Assembly: GCA_947626755.1 (NCBI GenBank) | Contig: CANQTP010000010.1 | Span: 1-64,000, forward strand | Length of the DNA stretch: 64,000 bases | Source of the DNA: an uncultured Clostridia bacterium | Lineage (GTDB): Bacteria > Bacillota > Clostridia > Oscillospirales > Ruminococcaceae | Direction of reading: 5' to 3' | Part shown: positions 43,681 through 52,768 of the stretch, piece by piece | Layout: each line of letters starts with the position of its first letter | How positions within the stretch are numbered: the stretch's first letter is position 1 | Made by a program: the position numbers and the translations under genes | The notes under the pieces: generated by a model | What the model was told of the DNA's origin: nothing | Seen by the model: the letters and a program-made list of their open reading frames with translations, nothing else | Databases searched by the model: none

Positions 43681-44702
43681 AAAGGGATATTTTATCCTAT
43701 GATTCGGAGGAACTTGCGGCTGAACTTGAACTGATGGGCGAGAAAAAATTCAGGGCAAAGCAGATCTATGAATGGTTACATACAAAAAGAGTTCACGAGT
43801 TTTCCAATATGAGTAATATTTCATTGCCGTTACGCACAAAATTAGATGAAATATATTGTATAAATAGTATAAAAATCGTCAGAAAGCTTGAATCTTCACT
43901 GGATAATACGGTAAAATATCTATATGAGTTGTCGGACGGCAATCATATTGAGTCGGTGATGATGGAGTATAAGCACGGGAACAGTCTTTGCATTTCCACA
44001 CAGGTTGGCTGCAAAATGGGCTGCAATTTCTGTGCATCGACTATCGCGGGTTTCAAGAGGGATCTGCTGCCGTCGGAAATGCTGCTTCAGGTCTACACTG
44101 CCGAAGAGGACAGCGGCAAACACGTTGACAGCATCGTACTTATGGGAATTGGCGAGCCGCTGGATAATTTCGATAATGTGGTAAAGTTCCTGCGGATACT
44201 TTCTTACGAAACAGGGAAAAATCTCAGTCTCAGGCACGTTTCATTGTCTACCTGCGGACTTGTGGACAGGATATACGATCTGGCGGAATATCGGTTCGGG
44301 CTGACGCTTTCCATATCGCTCCACGCTGTTACGGACGAAAAACGAAGCAGCATAATGCCGATAAACAATCGTTACAACATTTCACAGCTTATGAAAGCTT
44401 GTAAAGATTATATGGATAGGACAGGCAGGCGGATTTCCTTTGAATATGCCGTTATTCACGGCGTAAACGACACTGCCGCCGATGCGGAAGGTCTGATACG
44501 GCTGCTGAAAGGCATGAACTGCCATGTTAATCTTATCCCCGTAAATGAAATAAAGGAACGGGATTACCGTTCGGACAGGAACGCGCTGAAAAATTTCGCT
44601 TCTGCACTGGAAAAAGGCGGTCTTAACGCCACGATCCGCAGAACGCTGGGCGCGGATATTGACGCAGCTTGCGGTCAGTTAAGACGAGAATACGAGATAT
44701 GA
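43677..44702 (+). CDS. rlmN: 23S rRNA/tRNA m2A methyltransferase RlmN
   Basis: Radical SAM methyltransferase for A2503 of 23S rRNA. The cluster motif CKMGCNFC sits in ISTQVGCKMGCNFCASTIAGF. The proton-transfer and methyl-carrying cysteine regions (LSTCG and the C-terminal DIDAACGQL) are present. 341 residues. The TTG start overlaps the rsmB stop (TTGA), so the pair is translationally coupled. Confidence 0.95.
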   Translation: MKRDILSYDSEELAAELELMGEKKFRAKQIYEWLHTKRVHEFSNMSNISLPLRTKLDEIYCINSIKIVRKLESSLDNTVKYLYELSDGNHIESVMMEYKHGNSLCISTQVGCKMGCNFCASTIAGFKRDLLPSEMLLQVYTAEEDSGKHVDSIVLMGIGEPLDNFDNVVKFLRILSYETGKNLSLRHVSLSTCGLVDRIYDLAEYRFGLTLSISLHAVTDEKRSSIMPINNRYNISQLMKACKDYMDRTGRRISFEYAVIHGVNDTAADAEGLIRLLKGMNCHVNLIPVNEIKERDYRSDRNALKNFASALEKGGLNATIRRTLGADIDAACGQLRREYEI

Positions 44703-44721
44703 AAATAAAGGAGTGAAGCAT

Positions 44722-45447
44722 ATGCAGGTCTTTTCGGATACCAATATAGGACTTTCAAGAACCGAGAATCAGGACAGAGTCCGCACAGCCATGCTCAGGG
44801 ACGACATATGCTTTGCTGTTATCTGCGACGGAATGGGCGGTCAGAATGCGGGAAGCGAAGCCAGCGAAAGAGCGGTAAACGTGGTCTTTGAACGGATAAC
44901 AAAGGTCTTTCGTCCCGACTACAACGGAAATTCCATAAGAAATCTTCTTATTTCTTCGGTGACAACGGCAAATTCGGTGGTTTATGATATGTCAGTATCA
45001 AGTACGGATATGAAAGGTATGGGAACTACCTGCGTTGCGGCTCTGATCTTCGGGAACAGGCTCTATGCGGTAAACGTTGGCGATTCCAGACTTTACCTTA
45101 TAAATCATGAGATACGCCAGCTCACAAAGGATCATACAGTTGTTATGAGAATGTATGAGAACGGCGAGATAACAAAGGAGCAGCTGAAAAATCACCCTCA
45201 GAGGAATTACATCACAAAGGCGGTAGGCGTTTCGGATCGTGTCGCTCCGGATTATTTTGAAGCGGATCTTACCGATAATTCTGCGGTACTGCTTTGTACG
45301 GACGGACTTTCAAACTACTGCGATGAAGCGGATATGTTCAATATCATCAAAAAAAATGAACCCAAGGACGCTCCTTCATGCCTTATCAGACGGGCACTGG
45401 AAAACGGCGGAGGGGACAATATCACCGCTGCGCTCATGAAAATATGA
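44722..45447 (+). CDS. prpC: PP2C-family Ser/Thr protein phosphatase
   Basis: Cytosolic metal-dependent phosphatase that reverses the neighbouring PASTA kinase. Motifs: NQDRV, ICDGMGGQNAGSEASE, GMGTTCVAAL, VGDSRLYLI and LCTDGLSNY, and the terminal GGGDNITA. 241 residues. AAGGAG precedes the ATG at 44722. The order rlmN-prpC-prkC-rsgA is conserved in Firmicutes. Confidence 0.95.
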   Translation: MQVFSDTNIGLSRTENQDRVRTAMLRDDICFAVICDGMGGQNAGSEASERAVNVVFERITKVFRPDYNGNSIRNLLISSVTTANSVVYDMSVSSTDMKGMGTTCVAALIFGNRLYAVNVGDSRLYLINHEIRQLTKDHTVVMRMYENGEITKEQLKNHPQRNYITKAVGVSDRVAPDYFEADLTDNSAVLLCTDGLSNYCDEADMFNIIKKNEPKDAPSCLIRRALENGGGDNITAALMKI

Positions 45448-45507
45448 TTAAAACCGTTGTCTGCGGTATTATATAAAATTACTTGTGTTATTACAGGAGT
45501 GGATTTG

Positions 45508-47715
45508 ATGGATAAAAATATTGGAAAGAAGCTTGACGGCCGCTATGAAATAACCGAGCTTATCGGCATCGGCGGAATGGCGGACGTTTACAAGGCTACC
45601 GATATTCTGGAGGATAAGATCGTTGCGGTAAAGATACTCAAGAACGAATTTGCCAACAACGAGGATTTTGTAAGAAGATTCAGGAATGAATCCAAAGCCA
45701 TAGCTGTACTTTCTCACCCTAACATTGTAAAGATATTCGATGTGGGATTCACGGAGAAGATACAGTTCATCGTCATGGAATATATTGACGGTATCACTCT
45801 TAAAGAATTTATCGAGCAGCAAGGCGTTCTGAAATGGAAAGACACGGTACATTTCATAATCCAGATACTCCGCGCCCTGCAGCACGCTCATGACAGGGGC
45901 ATAGTCCACAGGGATATAAAACCGCAGAATATAATGCTTTTCCCCGATGGTACAATAAAGGTCATGGATTTCGGCATCGCGCGTTTTGCAAGGGAAGAAG
46001 GCAAGACCATCTCGGATAAGGCGATCGGGAGCGTTCATTATATCAGTCCCGAACAGGCAAGGGGAGATGTTACCGACGAAAAGAGCGACATTTACTCCGT
46101 CGGTGTAATGATGTACGAAATGCTCACCGGAGAAAAACCTTTTGACGGCGACAATCCCGTTTCCGTTGCGCTCATGCATATGCAGAGCAACGCAAAGCCG
46201 CTTCGCTCAATAAACGATTCCGTTCCGGAAGGTCTGGAAGAAATAGTTATGAGAGCAATGCAGAAGGAAGCGTCGAAGCGCTATCAGTCGGCTTCGGAAA
46301 TGATAAAGGATATTGAGGAATTCAAGAAAAATCCGAGCATTGTTTTTGAATATAAGTATCTGTCCGAAAAGACTCAGTATTTCAATGCGGGAGCTGTTTC
46401 AAAAGCTGCTGCCGGATCGGGTCTGAAATCGGCTTCTTCATCGGGAGGAGGCAGGAGTGATATGAAAAAAAGCACAAGCATGACCAAAACTAAAAAAGAA
46501 TCCGAAAATTATGATGATTACGATGATTACAGCGAGGATGAGCAGCCTTCAAGATCTTCATATTTTGTGGTCGTACTCACTGCCATTGCTGCGGGAATTG
46601 TCATAATAGTTGTAGCGTTCATTGCAATACTCCTTATCAATACTATCTCTGATGAGGACACTCAGATAGGAAAAATGCCGAATCTTATCGGTTTTGATTA
46701 TCAGGAAGTAAAGTCCGCATACGAAAGTTCGTTCTCGATCCTTGTGGAAAGGCAGGAGTATTCCAATGACTACCCCGAAGGCGCAATAATAGATCAGACG
46801 CCCTCCGAAGGCAAGGATTACATCATCGGAAAGCAGACTGTAAAGCTTGTTGTCAGCAAGGGCAAGAGAATGGTTCCCGTTCCCAATGTTTACGATCTTG
46901 CATCAAATGATGCGGAGAACATACTTAAGGATAACGGATTCGTTGTTACTATCGTGAGCGCATATGATGAGACCGTTCCGAAAAATAACGTTATTATGAC
47001 AGATCCCGATAATAATGCTGTTGTTTCTTACGGCTCGGCAATACGTATGTACGTGAGCCGCGGTCCTGAGGAGCAGGATATTCCCGTTCCTGAATGCAGG
47101 GGATATATGATCGAAGATGCGCAGAAGCTTCTGGAAAAGAAATTTACCGTTCAGGTAATGGAGCAGGATTCCCTCGAACCAAAGGGAACGGTCATAGATC
47201 AGAGCTTGCTGCCCACCAAAGAGGACGGTCAGTTAAACATTGTAAAGCTTAACACCACTATAATCCTTACCGTAAGCACAGGCGTCATGCCCGAGTCCGA
47301 AGCGGTAATTACCTTCCGTGTTCCCGATAATATTAAAGGTTCTGCAACGTTCAACTGCTATGTAAATGGTCAGATAATCGGTACGGAGACCATCGACAAC
47401 CTTGCGTATGCGTCAACGGTATCGGTAACAATTACCGGCACGGAAATGCAGAAGGTGATCCTTGAAGCGGTAAATAATGACAGCGAGATCAGTGATACGA
47501 TCGGAGAATATTCGGTAAACTTTGTTGAAAATACAGTAACGGAAGTTTCTTTCGATGATAATGCGTTCAAACTGCTTTTCGGCGGCGGTGATGAAGACAG
47601 GAATGTTTTTAACGATAATGACTATGAAGGTGACATTTACGCTGATGATAATGAAGGCGGCATCGCGGTTGATCCAGAAGATGAGGCTTTCTGGAGAGAG
47701 GTATACGGTTATTGA
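45508..47715 (+). CDS. prkC: PASTA-domain Ser/Thr protein kinase
   Basis: Membrane kinase that senses muropeptides or lipid II in relatives and affects growth and germination. 735 residues: Hanks-type kinase at 11-275 (catalytic K42, H134-R-D136, DFG at 154), a Gly/Ser/Lys-rich juxtamembrane region, and a membrane helix at about 353-377. Three PASTA repeats cover about 389-600 (MPNLIGFD, VPVPNVYD and IPVPECRG mark their starts). A further beta-rich domain with an acidic end follows (about 600-735). CAGGAGTGG precedes the ATG. Translationally linked to rsgA. Confidence 0.95.
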   Translation: MDKNIGKKLDGRYEITELIGIGGMADVYKATDILEDKIVAVKILKNEFANNEDFVRRFRNESKAIAVLSHPNIVKIFDVGFTEKIQFIVMEYIDGITLKEFIEQQGVLKWKDTVHFIIQILRALQHAHDRGIVHRDIKPQNIMLFPDGTIKVMDFGIARFAREEGKTISDKAIGSVHYISPEQARGDVTDEKSDIYSVGVMMYEMLTGEKPFDGDNPVSVALMHMQSNAKPLRSINDSVPEGLEEIVMRAMQKEASKRYQSASEMIKDIEEFKKNPSIVFEYKYLSEKTQYFNAGAVSKAAAGSGLKSASSSGGGRSDMKKSTSMTKTKKESENYDDYDDYSEDEQPSRSSYFVVVLTAIAAGIVIIVVAFIAILLINTISDEDTQIGKMPNLIGFDYQEVKSAYESSFSILVERQEYSNDYPEGAIIDQTPSEGKDYIIGKQTVKLVVSKGKRMVPVPNVYDLASNDAENILKDNGFVVTIVSAYDETVPKNNVIMTDPDNNAVVSYGSAIRMYVSRGPEEQDIPVPECRGYMIEDAQKLLEKKFTVQVMEQDSLEPKGTVIDQSLLPTKEDGQLNIVKLNTTIILTVSTGVMPESEAVITFRVPDNIKGSATFNCYVNGQIIGTETIDNLAYASTVSVTITGTEMQKVILEAVNNDSEISDTIGEYSVNFVENTVTEVSFDDNAFKLLFGGGDEDRNVFNDNDYEGDIYADDNEGGIAVDPEDEAFWREVYGY

Positions 47716-48611
47716 TGTCACTTGAAGGAATAATTTTAAGATCTGTCGGGGGACTCTGTTACACGGAGACCCCCGAGGGTGTTTTTGAATGTAAAGTAAG
47801 GGGAATTTTCAGAAAAAGGAATATTTCTCCATGCGCGGGGGATAAGGTGATCCTTACGGATATTTCGGGGGATACTGCGCTTGTAAGTGAGATACTTCCG
47901 CGGAAAAACAGCCTTATACGTCCGCCCCTTGCAAATCTTGACTATCTGGTGTTTGTAATATCCACCTGCGAGCCGTCTCCGAACCTGACGCTTCTGGATA
48001 AATTCCTTGCAATTGCGGAATTCAAACGGATAAAAAGCATTATTGCGGTCACAAAGCTTGATCTGCAAAAAAATTCGGAACTGGCGGATATTTACAAGGC
48101 TTCGGGCGCGGAATTTCTGGAGATCGACTATGATACGCCAGATTCATACATGAAGCTTTATGACATGACGGCAGGGAAAATATCCGCTTTCACAGGAAAT
48201 ACGGGGGTCGGCAAATCCACGCTTCTGAACCACATCGACAGCGGTCTCGGACTTAAAACAGGCGAAATAAGCAAAAAACTCGGCAGGGGACGTCACACCA
48301 CACGCACAGCGGAGCTTTACAAGCTTGACAACGGCGGATATATTGCCGATACCCCGGGATTTTCCACCTTTGAAACGCAGAAGTATGACATTATACTTAA
48401 AGACGAACTTGCGGACTGTTTTCCCGAATTCAGACCATATCAGGGAAAATGCCGTTTTCAGGACTGCGCTCATGTGAAAGAAAAGGGCTGTGCTGTTATA
48501 GAAGCGGTCAACAGCGGAGAGATCCCCGTTTCAAGGCATAACAGCTATCTTGAAATGTACGAGGAAGCAAGTCAGCTGAAAGAATGGGAGATAAGGAGAA
48601 ATGAGCCGTGA
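47715..48611 (+). CDS. rsgA: Ribosome small subunit-dependent GTPase RsgA
   Basis: Circularly permuted GTPase for 30S maturation. N-terminal OB fold, G4-like TKLDL, P-loop GNTGVGKSTLLNHI, G3 DTPGFSTF, and a zinc site made of CRFQDCAHVKEKGC. 298 residues. The ATG overlaps the prkC TGA. rpe, which often follows rsgA in Firmicutes, is absent here. Confidence 0.95.
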   Translation: MSLEGIILRSVGGLCYTETPEGVFECKVRGIFRKRNISPCAGDKVILTDISGDTALVSEILPRKNSLIRPPLANLDYLVFVISTCEPSPNLTLLDKFLAIAEFKRIKSIIAVTKLDLQKNSELADIYKASGAEFLEIDYDTPDSYMKLYDMTAGKISAFTGNTGVGKSTLLNHIDSGLGLKTGEISKKLGRGRHTTRTAELYKLDNGGYIADTPGFSTFETQKYDIILKDELADCFPEFRPYQGKCRFQDCAHVKEKGCAVIEAVNSGEIPVSRHNSYLEMYEEASQLKEWEIRRNEP

Positions 48612-49225
48612 GACCATGCTGGATATTCGGAGGAGCACCGATAAGCGGCAAGCTTCTTTGCGAGCCGCCGCATAATGCATATATAATTGCCGCGGACAGC
48701 GGTTATTCTTCCGTGCTGGAAATGGGATATTCTCCCGACCTTACGGTGGGGGACTTTGACAGCCTTACGGGGGGAATGCCCTCTTTAGGTGAAGTTTTAA
48801 CTGTTGGCGCGGAAAAGGACGACACCGACACCATGCTTGCAGTGAAAATGGCTCTTGAAGCAGGATATAAGGACATTTCAATTACGGGAGCCGTAGGCGG
48901 ACGTTTAGATCATACCATAGCCAATATCCAGACGCTTGCTTATATAAAGTCGCACGGCGGAAAGGGCAGGCTTGTGGGAGAACGGGATATGGTTCTGCTG
49001 GAAGGGGAAGGCAGATACATTTACAAGCGCACTGACGGAATGTATCTTTCGCTGTTTTCTTACGGAAGCTCTGCGGAAGTGTCCGTTTCGGGGGTGAAAT
49101 ACTGTCTTGACAGGCACTGCCTTGAAAATACTTTTCCGCTTGGTGTCAGCAATGAGATCACGGAGCAGGAATGCACATTTACAGTATGGAAAGGTGAAGT
49201 TCTGGTTATTTTTTCAAAAAAATAG
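48608..49225 (+). CDS. thiN: Thiamine pyrophosphokinase
   Basis: Transfers pyrophosphate from ATP to thiamine. The diagnostic AADSGYSSVLEMGYSPDLTVGDFDSL, EKDDTDTMLAVKMAL and TGAVGGRLDHTIANIQ are present. 205 residues. GTG start overlapping the rsgA stop. Gene order rsgA-thiN-spoVM matches Firmicutes. Confidence 0.94.
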   Translation: MRPCWIFGGAPISGKLLCEPPHNAYIIAADSGYSSVLEMGYSPDLTVGDFDSLTGGMPSLGEVLTVGAEKDDTDTMLAVKMALEAGYKDISITGAVGGRLDHTIANIQTLAYIKSHGGKGRLVGERDMVLLEGEGRYIYKRTDGMYLSLFSYGSSAEVSVSGVKYCLDRHCLENTFPLGVSNEITEQECTFTVWKGEVLVIFSKK

Positions 49226-49233
49226 CACCTATT

Positions 49234-49278
49234 CGATCCTTTGGAATAAAATGTAATAAACATTCAAAGAAAGGATCG
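49234..49278 (+). promoter_or_regulatory. Inverted repeat covering the spoVM ribosome binding site
   Basis: CGATCCTTT (49234-49242) is perfectly complementary to AAAGGATCG (49270-49278). The right arm is the ribosome binding site of spoVM, 6 nt before its ATG. If both arms are on the same transcript, the site would be paired, with a 27-nt AT-rich loop. Confidence 0.55.
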
Positions 49279-49284
49279 CTGTTT

Positions 49285-49374
49285 ATGAAGATAGTTGTAG
49301 TAAAAAGTCCAAAAATTCTGTCAGGATTGTTCAGGTTTATTTTCAAGATCAAGAAAGAACCTGAGGAGATATGA
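49285..49374 (+). CDS. spoVM: Stage V sporulation protein M (29 residues)
   Basis: A very small amphipathic-helix peptide that in B. subtilis marks the convex forespore membrane and recruits SpoIVA for coat assembly. The 29 residues begin MKIVVVKSPKILSGLFRF and end in a charged KKEPEEI. The Lys-x-Pro-Lys-hydrophobic-x-Gly pattern matches SpoVM (26 residues in B. subtilis). AAAGGATC precedes the ATG. Its place after thiN is the conserved location. Confidence 0.9.
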   Translation: MKIVVVKSPKILSGLFRFIFKIKKEPEEI

Positions 49375-49379
49375 AAAAA

Positions 49380-49401
49380 GCAGAGCCAAGATCGGCTCTG
49401 C
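49380..49401. terminator. Bidirectional terminator between spoVM and mcrC-like gene
   Basis: Stem GCAGAGCC (49380-49387) with GGCTCTGC (49394-49401), extended by flanking A and T runs. T6 follows on plus and T5 on minus, so it can serve both converging transcripts. Confidence 0.85.
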
Positions 49402-49405
49402 TTTT

Positions 49406-50614
49406 TTATACGAAAAATGTTTCGGTAAGAACTGATACGCTCATGTCAATGTCGTTCAGGTCAATGAGATACATCGTCTTTCCGATGCCGCTGAATGCGG
49501 TGTTAAGTACCTGCGTTACCGGAAATACAAGTACGGTGTTTTCCTTTTCAACGCCGTTGAAATCCTTGAAATTCTTGAACTTGAACCGCATATTTATGGT
49601 GTTGTCGTTGACTCGGTTCTTGATGTAAAAATCGGAGATAGGCTTCATTTCCTTGTCCATGCCCGTGTTGCTTATGGAATTGCTTATCTTTTCGGGAGTC
49701 ATGAAATAATAGTTAGTCCTGTCGATCTGCTTTCTCAGACTGGACGCAATACACGCGCTGAAAAGTTTATCCATATGAAAAAGCAGAGCATACTTGACCT
49801 TTCCGCCGGTAAAGAATGTTGTACCCTTATTTAGAAGAAAGAATCTGCACCACTTGATAGCATTGAAATACTTGTTCATGCTCCTGTCCTCAATGATGTT
49901 CTTGAAATCATCCCTGACGTTTTTTGAAGCTTCCACGTTGTCAAGAGCCATCAGCAGCATACGTATCTTTTTCTTGTTGAGGTTGTTTGAAGAAAGATCG
50001 TTCAGCACTTCAAGACACTTTTTTAACAGACGGTTTTCCGCTCGGTTCACACTGAAAACATCATATTCCACAAAGAATTTTTCCTTGTGGGCAAAATTTT
50101 TCTTTGCGTGTTCGGAATATATGGTCTTGCCCTTAACGAACATCTCGTTGCCGCGGTAGGGGACATAGGTCTGTTTCAGACCGTTTCGGACAACGCTCAG
50201 GACTTCGTCCGTATACATTCTTACGCATATTTCAAAAAGATTAAGCTGCTCCTTTTTGAAATAGCGTTCGTCAACGTTCCGCACGGGGATCTCGCGGATA
50301 GCGTCCAGCATACGAAGAATGAGCATTTTGGAAACAATGATATTTTCTTCACTGTCGGCACGGATCTGTGGAAGTATTTCGATCTGCGTGCCGTCCTTAA
50401 GCATGATTATTCCCACATAGCGGGTCGGTTTCAGAGCTTCGCGACCGTCAGGAAGGGTAATTTTATGCATTACGGAATATTTTTTGCTTGCTGCAAAGTC
50501 GTCAAGGCGCATAAAATTCTGTTCCGAGATAAGTATTATTCCGGTCTCATAGCCCGGACCTTCCTTGACGAAGCAGTCTGCTTCCGTTACCACATAGCGT
50601 TTTAATTTTTTCAT
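49406..50614 (-). CDS. McrC-like protein with an eroded nuclease motif
   Basis: A 402-residue McrC homolog, expected to join the AAA+ protein encoded upstream. The McrC hallmark YALLFHMDKLFSACIA lies at about 275-290 and the N-terminal beta-rich region (GTQIEILPQI, about 75-84) is as in McrC. The C-terminal PD-(D/E)xK site is not recognisable. Around 325-347, where the family has a PDIVI-like strand and a D-x-K strand, this protein reads KPISDFYI and NMRFKFK. It may be catalytically dead or strongly divergent. It starts 12 nt after the mcrB-like stop. Confidence 0.85.
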   Translation of the reverse strand: MKKLKRYVVTEADCFVKEGPGYETGIILISEQNFMRLDDFAASKKYSVMHKITLPDGREALKPTRYVGIIMLKDGTQIEILPQIRADSEENIIVSKMLILRMLDAIREIPVRNVDERYFKKEQLNLFEICVRMYTDEVLSVVRNGLKQTYVPYRGNEMFVKGKTIYSEHAKKNFAHKEKFFVEYDVFSVNRAENRLLKKCLEVLNDLSSNNLNKKKIRMLLMALDNVEASKNVRDDFKNIIEDRSMNKYFNAIKWCRFFLLNKGTTFFTGGKVKYALLFHMDKLFSACIASSLRKQIDRTNYYFMTPEKISNSISNTGMDKEMKPISDFYIKNRVNDNTINMRFKFKNFKDFNGVEKENTVLVFPVTQVLNTAFSGIGKTMYLIDLNDIDMSVSVLTETFFV

Positions 50615-50626
50615 ATCGGCGCACCG

Positions 50627-51634
50627 TTAAATTTTAAGATAGGCGTTTATATTTGCGAAAGCGGCGTTGTTAATGGAGTAAACTTCATCGTTTTCAAGGT
50701 AAAGTTCGGCTTTTGAACCGAAGATCTGCGCATAGTCAACTGCCGTTGCGCGGACAAACTGCTCGTTTTCCTCTTTGTTTGCATCGCCGAGGACAAGTCT
50801 TATCTTTTCATAATCGTCATAGAAATATTCCTGCAAAAGGGGAACGATGGCATTCTTGAAGATGTGTGCCAGAGTTGCGAGAGTAGGTTTATTTTTAAGC
50901 TGCATGAAATATGCGTGACCGATGGTGTGATCGCGGTCGCAAAGGATCTCTATGCGCTTGTTTATCTTTATCATAAGCTGACGTATATCAACGCCTTCAA
51001 CAACGACTCCTGCAAGCAGATCGGGGTTAGGCATCATTTCAATAAAGTCAAAACGACGTCTTAGTGCAGAGTCCAGCATTGCAATAGAACGGTCGGCGGT
51101 GTTCATTGTGCCGATTATGTAGATATTTTCGGGAACGCCGAAATCCTCCTGCGAGTAAGCAAGTTTTACAGTCGCGGCTTCGGGCTGACCGGTACGTTTG
51201 GTAGGCTCGATAAGGGTTATCATTTCACCGAATATCTTGGAAACGTTGCCGCGGTTTATTTCGTCGATGATGAACACATATTTTTCCTCGGGATTTTTGG
51301 AGGCTTCTTCGCAGAAACGCCTGAAAACGCCCTGATCTACTCTGTAGACCATTTCTTCCTTACGGGAACGTTCGCCGCGTTCATTCATTACCTGAATGAA
51401 TACAGGCTTGATACCTTCAACGAATTCCTCATAGCCGAAAGATTGGTGGAAAGTGGTAAATTCTATCTGTCCGTAAAGTGTTTTAAGAGCGTGATATTTT
51501 TCTAAAAGTTCGTTATAGTCCTCTTTCATGACTTCTCGCACAGGACGTCCGTAAATAATAGAAATAGCGTAAGCAACGGTATTGTAAGTTTTACCTGTTC
51601 CCGGAGGACCGTACAAAATGATATTTGCACCCAT
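50627..51634 (-). CDS. McrB-like AAA+ GTPase/ATPase without specificity domain
   Basis: A 335-residue AAA+ motor of the McrB family. Walker A GPPGTGKT is at residues 9-16, Walker B FIIDEINRGN ends at 130, and the McrB sensor motif MNTADRS is at 177-183, with an arginine-rich ALRRRF after it. Unlike classical McrB there is no N-terminal DNA-recognition domain: an in-frame TGA lies five codons upstream and GAGGTG precedes the ATG. Paired with the McrC-like gene, it probably forms a defence complex whose target recognition lies elsewhere. Confidence 0.9.
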   Translation of the reverse strand: MGANIILYGPPGTGKTYNTVAYAISIIYGRPVREVMKEDYNELLEKYHALKTLYGQIEFTTFHQSFGYEEFVEGIKPVFIQVMNERGERSRKEEMVYRVDQGVFRRFCEEASKNPEEKYVFIIDEINRGNVSKIFGEMITLIEPTKRTGQPEAATVKLAYSQEDFGVPENIYIIGTMNTADRSIAMLDSALRRRFDFIEMMPNPDLLAGVVVEGVDIRQLMIKINKRIEILCDRDHTIGHAYFMQLKNKPTLATLAHIFKNAIVPLLQEYFYDDYEKIRLVLGDANKEENEQFVRATAVDYAQIFGSKAELYLENDEVYSINNAAFANINAYLKI

Positions 51635-51720
51635 CAGATGTTCACCTCATAAAAGAATTTTTGCAATAATGTCTCCAACATATTCCAATTTCGAGAAATA
51701 CATTTTCAACACCAATACTA

Positions 51721-51749
51721 ATTTTAATACATTTCAACAATAATTTCAA
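51721..51749 (-). promoter_or_regulatory. Promoter of the McrBC-like pair
   Basis: On the minus strand TTGAAA (51744-51749) and TAAAAT (51721-51726) are 17 nt apart, leaving an 86-nt AT-rich leader. The rest of 51635-51899 shows no gene apart from the terminator at 51831-51861. Confidence 0.6.
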
Positions 51750-51830
51750 TAGTTTGCTAAATATTTTTATGCTATTCTACTATTTTTATAAAATACTTCT
51801 CAATTAATTGCTGTTTTGTACAAAAAACAA

Positions 51831-51861
51831 AAAACTTTCGCCGAATAAAGGCGGAAGTTTT
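51831..51861. terminator. Terminator of ispE
   Basis: A 12-bp stem with one mismatch (51831-51842 with 51850-51861). On the minus strand it runs into TTTTTTGTTTTTTG, fitting the end of the ispE transcript. Confidence 0.75.
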
Positions 51862-51899
51862 TTGTAAGATATTGTAAATTGTACTTTTATAAGGTGAGA

Positions 51900-52763
51900 T
51901 CACATCACATAATTGTATGCACCCTCGGAGGCGGGGAAGCATACGGCGGAGAAATATCCCTTGTCGCGGATTGCCCGTGAAGTAAGTTCGGCGGTGGGTT
52001 TGTCGGTAAACAGTCCGAAAACTGCGGAGCCGCTTCCCGTCATTGCAGAATATCCCGAGCCGCTGGAATCAAGCAGTTCTTTTATTTCGGAAACGCTTGC
52101 AGGGACGGAAACTTTCTCGAAAATGTTCATTCCCACAGCCGCAAGAGAACCGATAGTTCCGTTATAGGACGATGGAAACGGGTTTTCGGCAAAGCCTGCG
52201 GAGTCAAGCTTTGCATACGCTTCTTCGGTGGAAACACCGTCATTGCCCTTTCCGATGACGATAAAGCAGTCTTCAAGGGGCGGAGCAGCCGACATAACGT
52301 CGCCTATACCTCTGCAAAGCTGTGTTCCTCCCACAATACAGAAAGGCACGTCCGCACCTATTGAAGCGCCCATCTGACAAAGTTCTTCAAGAGAATAGTT
52401 TGTTTCAAAAAGCTGATTCAGTCCGCAGAGAACGGCAGCCGCGTCCGCGCTTCCGCCGCCGAGACCTGCCTGAACGGGAATTTCTTTATGTATGGAAATA
52501 TTTAGTCCCTGAAAGATCATTCCCGCCTTTTCAAGGAAGATCTCCGCCGCGCGGTAGGCGGTGTTTTTTCTGCTTTTGGGAACATCTTCCACATTGCATT
52601 TTATAGATATTTTTTCCATATTGCTTTTCTCTATGGAAATAGTGTCTGAAAGGGAAATGCTCTGCATGATATTAACAAGCTCGTGATAGCCGTCGCTGCG
52701 TTTTCCCGTAACATCAAGATAAAGGTTTATTTTCGCGGGGGCTGTTATCAATACTCTTTCCAT
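51900..52763 (-). CDS. ispE: 4-diphosphocytidyl-2-C-methyl-D-erythritol kinase
   Basis: GHMP kinase of the MEP isoprenoid pathway. APAKINLYLDVTGKRSDGYHEL at the N-terminus, ATP loop PVQAGLGGGSADAAAVL, and C-terminal MTGSGSAVFGLF. 287 residues. AGGAGG precedes the ATG at 52763; an open frame of 36 more codons overlaps the aminotransferase gene and is not used. Confidence 0.95.
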   Translation of the reverse strand: MERVLITAPAKINLYLDVTGKRSDGYHELVNIMQSISLSDTISIEKSNMEKISIKCNVEDVPKSRKNTAYRAAEIFLEKAGMIFQGLNISIHKEIPVQAGLGGGSADAAAVLCGLNQLFETNYSLEELCQMGASIGADVPFCIVGGTQLCRGIGDVMSAAPPLEDCFIVIGKGNDGVSTEEAYAKLDSAGFAENPFPSSYNGTIGSLAAVGMNIFEKVSVPASVSEIKELLDSSGSGYSAMTGSGSAVFGLFTDKPTAELTSRAIRDKGYFSAVCFPASEGAYNYVM

Positions 52764-52768
52764 AATGT

